Source: an uncultured Lachnospiraceae bacterium (GTDB taxonomy: Bacteria > Bacillota_A > Clostridia > Lachnospirales > Lachnospiraceae). From it: a stretch of 18,778 nucleotides of DNA. The stretch is from positions 3,471-22,248 of the forward strand of contig CAJUDN010000009.1 of assembly GCA_910585355.1 (NCBI GenBank), written 5' to 3'. Numbering within the stretch: position 1 is the first letter of the stretch; each line of letters opens with the position of its first letter. Of this stretch, positions 14,614 to 18,778 are shown in pieces. The position numbers were made by a program, and so were the translations under genes. The notes below the pieces were generated by a model. The model was not told the DNA's origin. It saw only the letters and a list, made by a program, of their open reading frames with translations, and made no database searches.

Positions 14614-17088
14614 ATGAAAACCGGAAAGAGAATTGCAGTTTTGCTGCTGGTATTTATTGCCGCGGCAGTGGTTTACTTTATCTGGCCCTTGGGGCATAAA
14701 GAGGAAAACGGAGTCGGCGCCACATATACAGCCATGGGGGAGGCCATTCTTCCTGTGGTTTATCCAACGGCGTTGGGATATGAGCTGTCGCCCCTGTTTG
14801 GACAGCGGGAGGAGAAGGCTGTCACAGCGGCGCGCGACAGTCTTCTTGTGCTGCCGGAGGACAGGAGACTGGCCGTCCGTATTGAGGAGGGAAGCAGAAT
14901 AAAGGGACTGCGGTATGAAATCCGGAGCCTGGATATGGAACATCTGGTGGAGCGCACAGAGCTTACAGGCTGGACATTGGAAAACGGACAGATTCAAACA
15001 GAGCTTCCCATCCAGAATCTTCTGGAAAAAGAGACAGAATACCAGCTTGGGCTTTGTGCAGAGCTTTCTGATGGCACCGGGGTATGGTATTACGCCAGGA
15101 TCATGGAAACGGATAATTCCCATGTGGGGGACATGCTGGCTCTGGCCCGGGAGTTTTCAGAGAAAACCTTTCATTATGGCTCTGCCCAGGATTTGACCAT
15201 GTATATGGAGTCCTCTCCCAACGCAGATAATTCAAGCCTTGGGACGGTGACACTGAAAAACAGCTTTACCCAGATAACCTGGGGGAGTCTGGGAGTTGTG
15301 AGAAATGAACCGGTATACATGACTATAAAGGAGCTTTCCGGAGACCTGGCCAATATTCAGCTGGACTATTTTGTAAGTGAAAAAGAACAGGACAGTAAGG
15401 AAACTTATGGGGTGACGGAAAATTTTACAATGAAATGGGCCGTACAGCGTATTTACATGATGGACTATGAGCGCAGGATGAACCAGATTTTTGATGGAGG
15501 CCAGGAAGCCTTCTCCGGAAAAAGAATTCTTCTGGGAATCTCTGACAGTGAAGGAATTGCTTCCGTAAACAGTCCCAAAAACAGATATACGGCTTACGTG
15601 ATAAATCGTGAGCTTTGGATGTACGACATTGCAGAAGGAAAAAATATCCGGGTGTTTGCTTTTGGCGGCGCAGGCGCCAGTGATCTGCGGGCCAACGTGA
15701 GGCGCCACGGAGTGGAGATTTTGGAGCTGGATGACGAGGGAAACCTGGATTTTCTTGTTTATGGCTATATGAACCGGGGAAACCATGAAGGGCATACGGG
15801 GATTACCTATAACCACTACAGTGAAAAAGACAATACTCTGGAGGAGCAGTTTTTCATTCCGGTTTCAGAGCCCTATGAGGAGCTGGCCGCAGACGTGGGG
15901 AAACTGGCCCATAAAGGGGAGAATGATATTTTATATCTCTATATTGGAAATGCCGTTTACGGCATTGACTTAAAAAGCCATGAATACGTGGAGGTAGTTT
16001 CAGGGCTGGATGAGGAAAAATTTTCGGTGAGCTTAGATGGCTCCAGGCTTGCGTGGCAGGAAAATACCGGGGTCTATGACTCCAGAATGCTTCAGATCAT
16101 GGATCTGAACAGCGGGGAGAGGACCCAGATCGGAGATGGGAAAACGGATGCCTATCGGATCCTGGGATTTGTGGGAAATGACTGCATTTACGGAATTGGA
16201 GAATTCGGCGATTATGTCATGTCCAATGGGAGGATCATGGGCCTTTATCTGAAGACAGTGGACATTGTGGATAAAAACATGGGGAGCGCCATGCATTACG
16301 AAAAACCCGGCTACTACATCCGGAATGTACAGGTGGATGACAGCCGTATTCATATGAAACTTGTTCAGGATAGAAACGACGGATTTTTCGGGCCGGTTTT
16401 CGAAGATACTTTGGTTTGTAATGCGGAGGCGCTGCCGGGAAAAAGCGACAATATTGGCTGGTACGCTTCTGAAACGAGAGGAAGGGTGTATTTTGTCCAG
16501 TTGGCAAAAGAAATTGCTTCCGGACAGAAGATAACGGCGGCATCGCCTAAAAAGCTGGTGTTGGGGGACAATAACCAAATGAAGCTGGAGATGCCTCTGA
16601 CCGGAACCGGGATGGAATTTTATGCGTATGGCCGGGGCCGGCTTTTGGGAAGTTTTGCGGACTTTTCGGACGCCGCCCATGCTGCATACGATTGCATGGG
16701 ATTTGTGACTGCGGGCAGAAATCAGGTAATCTGGGTCAGAGCCAACCGTGCCGGTACCAATTACATCAGGGACATATCGACCGCCGGCCGCCGGCTGGAG
16801 AGATACCGCAGCGGGTTCACGGGGGAAAGCATTCTGGAAGAGGAGAACATTCTTCTGGATGCTTCCGGCGCTTCGTTAAATCAGGTCCTTTATTTTGTGG
16901 GGCAGAATATACCTGTGCTGGTTTACACAGGGGAAGGAAGTTTCTTATATCTGACCGGATATGATCAGGGCCATGTGCGGATATTTAATCCGGCTATGGG
17001 TCAAACGGAGACTCTTACAATGGACAGCGCGGCAGAAGAATTTGAGAGACTTGGAAATGATTTCATCTGCTGTGTCCCGGTAAAATAG
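14614..17088 (+). CDS. Large membrane-anchored extracytoplasmic protein, unknown function
   Basis: An 824-residue protein. Residues 1-6 are basic and about 7-25 are one hydrophobic span (uncleaved signal anchor or signal peptide without lipobox), so the bulk is predicted outside the membrane. Residues about 280-780 are rich in beta strand with recurring WMYD, LYLYIGNAVYGID, SRLAWQEN and NDCIYGIGE-type blades, suggesting a beta-propeller-like fold. No enzyme motif was recognised. The start at 14614 was preferred because GAGGAC lies close ahead and the membrane span follows directly; an in-frame ATG at 14581 would add 11 residues. It is followed by a 135-bp gap and the murA promoter. A role at the cell envelope is inference from topology and from murA next door. 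Confidence 0.75.
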   Translation: MKTGKRIAVLLLVFIAAAVVYFIWPLGHKEENGVGATYTAMGEAILPVVYPTALGYELSPLFGQREEKAVTAARDSLLVLPEDRRLAVRIEEGSRIKGLRYEIRSLDMEHLVERTELTGWTLENGQIQTELPIQNLLEKETEYQLGLCAELSDGTGVWYYARIMETDNSHVGDMLALAREFSEKTFHYGSAQDLTMYMESSPNADNSSLGTVTLKNSFTQITWGSLGVVRNEPVYMTIKELSGDLANIQLDYFVSEKEQDSKETYGVTENFTMKWAVQRIYMMDYERRMNQIFDGGQEAFSGKRILLGISDSEGIASVNSPKNRYTAYVINRELWMYDIAEGKNIRVFAFGGAGASDLRANVRRHGVEILELDDEGNLDFLVYGYMNRGNHEGHTGITYNHYSEKDNTLEEQFFIPVSEPYEELAADVGKLAHKGENDILYLYIGNAVYGIDLKSHEYVEVVSGLDEEKFSVSLDGSRLAWQENTGVYDSRMLQIMDLNSGERTQIGDGKTDAYRILGFVGNDCIYGIGEFGDYVMSNGRIMGLYLKTVDIVDKNMGSAMHYEKPGYYIRNVQVDDSRIHMKLVQDRNDGFFGPVFEDTLVCNAEALPGKSDNIGWYASETRGRVYFVQLAKEIASGQKITAASPKKLVLGDNNQMKLEMPLTGTGMEFYAYGRGRLLGSFADFSDAAHAAYDCMGFVTAGRNQVIWVRANRAGTNYIRDISTAGRRLERYRSGFTGESILEEENILLDASGASLNQVLYFVGQNIPVLVYTGEGSFLYLTGYDQGHVRIFNPAMGQTETLTMDSAAEEFERLGNDFICCVPVK

Positions 17089-17113
17089 TCGTGGTAAAAA
17101 TAAAAAACCGTAC

Positions 17114-17141
17114 TTTACAAATTTGCAATGTATGCTATAAT
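17114..17141 (+). promoter_or_regulatory. Strong promoter of murA
   Basis: TTTACA (17114-17119), 16-bp spacer, TATAAT (17136-17141) preceded by TGC (extended -10). Predicted start near 17148 gives a leader of about 76 nt, which contains the hairpin TTTCCC (17181-17186) / GGGAAA (17191-17196). Confidence 0.8.
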
Positions 17142-17223
17142 TTATTCGTTGAAGAATCTAAATTTTGGAAATATGAGTCGTTTCCCGGGAGGGAAATCGG
17201 CATGACAGATATAGAGGTGCGGA

Positions 17224-18516
17224 ATGGAACAGTATATTATGAAGGGCGGCAATCCCCTTGTTGGCGAGGTCACCATAAGCGGCGCCAAAAATGCGGCCCT
17301 GGGAATTCTGGCGGCGTCGATCATGACAGATGAAGATGTCATTGTGGAAAACCTGCCGGATGTGAGTGATATTAACGTGTTGATCGACGCGATCAGACAT
17401 CTTGGCGCCCGCGTCGAGCGACTGGATCGTCATACGGTTAAAATTAACGCAAAGGATATCCATGCTGTGACTGTGGAAGACGAGCATATGCGAAAAATTC
17501 GCGCGTCCTATTATTTTATTGGCGCGTTGCTTGGAAAATATAAGAGTGCGGAAGTGCCGCTTCCAGGCGGCTGTACCATTGGCAGCCGTCCAATTGACCA
17601 GCATTTAAAAGGCTTCCGGGCGCTGGGATCTGATGTGTCAATCGTACGCGGCGCGGTGATCGCCCATGCCATCGATCTGGTGGCAAGTCATATCTATCTG
17701 GATGTGGTTTCCGTGGGCGCTACCATCAATATTATGATGGCAGCCACCATGGCTGAGGGAGAAACCATCCTGGAAAACGTGGCAAAAGAGCCTCATGTGG
17801 TGGATGTGGCGAACTTTTTAAACAGCATGGGGGCCAATATTAAGGGAGCGGGAACTGATGTGATTCGTATCCGCGGCGTGAGACAGCTTCACGGAACTGT
17901 GTATTCCATCATTCCTGATCAAATTGAGGCGGGAACTTTTATGTGCGCCGCCGCGGTGACCCGCGGTGACATTACCGTAAAAAATGTAATTCCCAAACAC
18001 CTGGAGGCGATTTCCGCAAAGCTCATTGAAATGGGTTGTGAAGTAGTGGAATTTGATGAAGAAATTCGTGTTCTGGGAAAACCCAGACAACGCCATATGA
18101 ACTTTAAAACCCTTCCTTATCCTGGCTTCCCTACGGATATGCAGCCGCAGATGACAGTGGCTCTAGCCCTGGCAGAGGGGACCAGTGTGGTGACGGAAAG
18201 CATTTTTGAGAACCGGTTTAAATATGTGGGGGAATTGTCCCGCATGGGGGCCAATATAAAGGTGGAGGGCTCCGTAGCCATTGTGGACGGTGTGAACCTG
18301 TTGACGGGGGCCCAGGTGGTGGCTCCTGACTTGCGGGCAGGCGCTGCCCTTGTGCTGGCAGGGCTGGCGGCTGAGGGCTGTACGGTAGTGGAAGAGATCG
18401 GCTATATTGAGCGCGGTTATGAGAATTTTGAGGAAAAATTACGTTCTCTTGGCGCCAATATTGAGCGGGTGGACTCTGAAAAAGAGGCCCGGAAGTTCCG
18501 GTTTCGCGTGGGATGA
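17224..18516 (+). CDS. murA: UDP-N-acetylglucosamine 1-carboxyvinyltransferase MurA
   Basis: First committed step of peptidoglycan synthesis: transfers enolpyruvate from PEP to UDP-GlcNAc in the cytosol; the target of fosfomycin. The 430-residue product has the two-lobed EPSP-synthase-like fold with ISGAKNAAL (18-26; Lys22), the catalytic-loop stretch PLPGGCTIGSRPIDQH (112-127) with Cys117 (the fosfomycin-binding cysteine, not Asp), GATINIMMAA, and the late AGAALVLAGLAA helix. GAGGTG lies 7 bp ahead of the ATG. Clostridia often have two murA paralogues; which one this is cannot be decided from the window. It has its own strong promoter. Confidence 0.97.
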   Translation: MEQYIMKGGNPLVGEVTISGAKNAALGILAASIMTDEDVIVENLPDVSDINVLIDAIRHLGARVERLDRHTVKINAKDIHAVTVEDEHMRKIRASYYFIGALLGKYKSAEVPLPGGCTIGSRPIDQHLKGFRALGSDVSIVRGAVIAHAIDLVASHIYLDVVSVGATINIMMAATMAEGETILENVAKEPHVVDVANFLNSMGANIKGAGTDVIRIRGVRQLHGTVYSIIPDQIEAGTFMCAAAVTRGDITVKNVIPKHLEAISAKLIEMGCEVVEFDEEIRVLGKPRQRHMNFKTLPYPGFPTDMQPQMTVALALAEGTSVVTESIFENRFKYVGELSRMGANIKVEGSVAIVDGVNLLTGAQVVAPDLRAGAALVLAGLAAEGCTVVEEIGYIERGYENFEEKLRSLGANIERVDSEKEARKFRFRVG

Positions 18517-18520
18517 ATTT

Positions 18521-18778
18521 TTGCAAGGTATAACAGTTCAGCCTTGCATCTTCTTGCCCGCGTGCTGCGGACAAGAAGCATGCGGCGTCCGCCTTATGAA
18601 AATTTCCAGTGAAAAACGCTAATGAAAACAAGTTTTCAACGATTTTTTCATCCGGAATCTTTGCAAGGTATAACAGTTCAGCCTTGCATCTTCTTGCCCG
18701 CGTGCCGCGGACAAGAAGCATATGGCGTCCGCCTTATGAAAATTTCCAGTGAAAAACGCTAATGAAAACAAGTTTTCA
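18521..18778. repeat. Tandem 140-bp repeat, two copies visible, second cut by window end
   Basis: Copy 1 is 18521-18660; copy 2 begins at 18661 and runs off the edge after 118 bp, with three mismatches to copy 1. Each unit contains three inverted repeats: TGCAAGG/CCTTGCA (18522-18548), CTTCTTGCCCGC/GCGGACAAGAAG with one mismatch (18550-18578) and TGAAAAC/GTTTTCA (18623-18638) followed by a T-run. ORFs across it on either strand look like chance. It starts 4 bp after the murA stop and may also serve as its terminator. Confidence 0.9.

Noticed and set aside
16033..16680. 215-residue minus-strand ORF inside the large anchored protein gene
   Set aside because: Antisense of a long coding frame, low-complexity composition, no independent signals.
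17202..17333. Short ORF starting at ATG 17202 before murA
   Set aside because: It overlaps the murA start in another frame and its product has no family resemblance; at most a chance leader ORF.
18218..18721. ORFs across the end of murA and the 140-bp repeat (both strands)
   Set aside because: They cross repeat copies and antisense murA, with no homology or ribosome-binding site; the repeated peptide simply mirrors the DNA repeat.

Overview
The window looks like chromosome of an anaerobic Firmicute of the Clostridia, most likely a Lachnospiraceae (Clostridium cluster XIVa) gut-type organism. The clues are strong AGGAGG ribosome-binding sites, a TPP riboswitch in front of a thiC-thiW-thiD-thiM operon, a fused CitX-CitG protein, a selenophosphate synthetase that is itself a selenoprotein, and an oxygen-sensitive 2-hydroxyacyl-CoA-dehydratase-like (double-cubane) reductase with its ATPase activator. 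The genus is inference; no rRNA or tRNA gene lies in the window.

Layout. Positions 1-1457 hold the 3' part of a glycoside-hydrolase-like protein with a C-terminal beta-sandwich. Positions 1461-5230 are a riboswitch-controlled thiamine operon: thiC makes HMP-P, thiW is a predicted thiazole-alcohol importer, thiD is the HMP kinase and thiM the thiazole kinase. thiE (5359-6003), which joins the two halves, follows behind its own candidate promoter. The set implies de novo pyrimidine synthesis plus thiazole salvage, since no thiG/thiH/thiS is present here. A small single-span membrane protein follows (6127-6543).

Positions 6536-10029 on the minus strand form a selD-citC-citXG operon. selD has an in-frame TGA (selenocysteine) at codon 16, so an ordinary ORF call loses its first 64 residues. 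citC and citXG are citrate lyase maturation genes; the lyase subunits citDEF are absent from the window. Divergent from selD, on the plus strand, are yedF, an acyl-CoA-dehydratase-activase-type ATPase and a double-cubane-cluster-type reductase (10274-12828). The two promoters sit back to back and a long dyad overlaps the selD -10 box. This divergent selenium/low-potential-reductase locus is the most interesting part of the window: it suggests, as inference, that an ATP-driven iron-sulfur reductase works in selenium metabolism.

Positions 12829-13165 are a 337-bp intergenic region full of hairpins and a 38-bp tandem repeat. Then come a sugar-phosphate nucleotidyltransferase (13166-14086), a structured leader with mutually exclusive hairpins, a small unknown protein (14191-14562), an 824-residue membrane-anchored extracytoplasmic protein of unknown function (14614-17088), and murA (17224-18516) with a strong promoter. 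The window ends inside a tandem array of a 140-bp repeat (18521 to the end).
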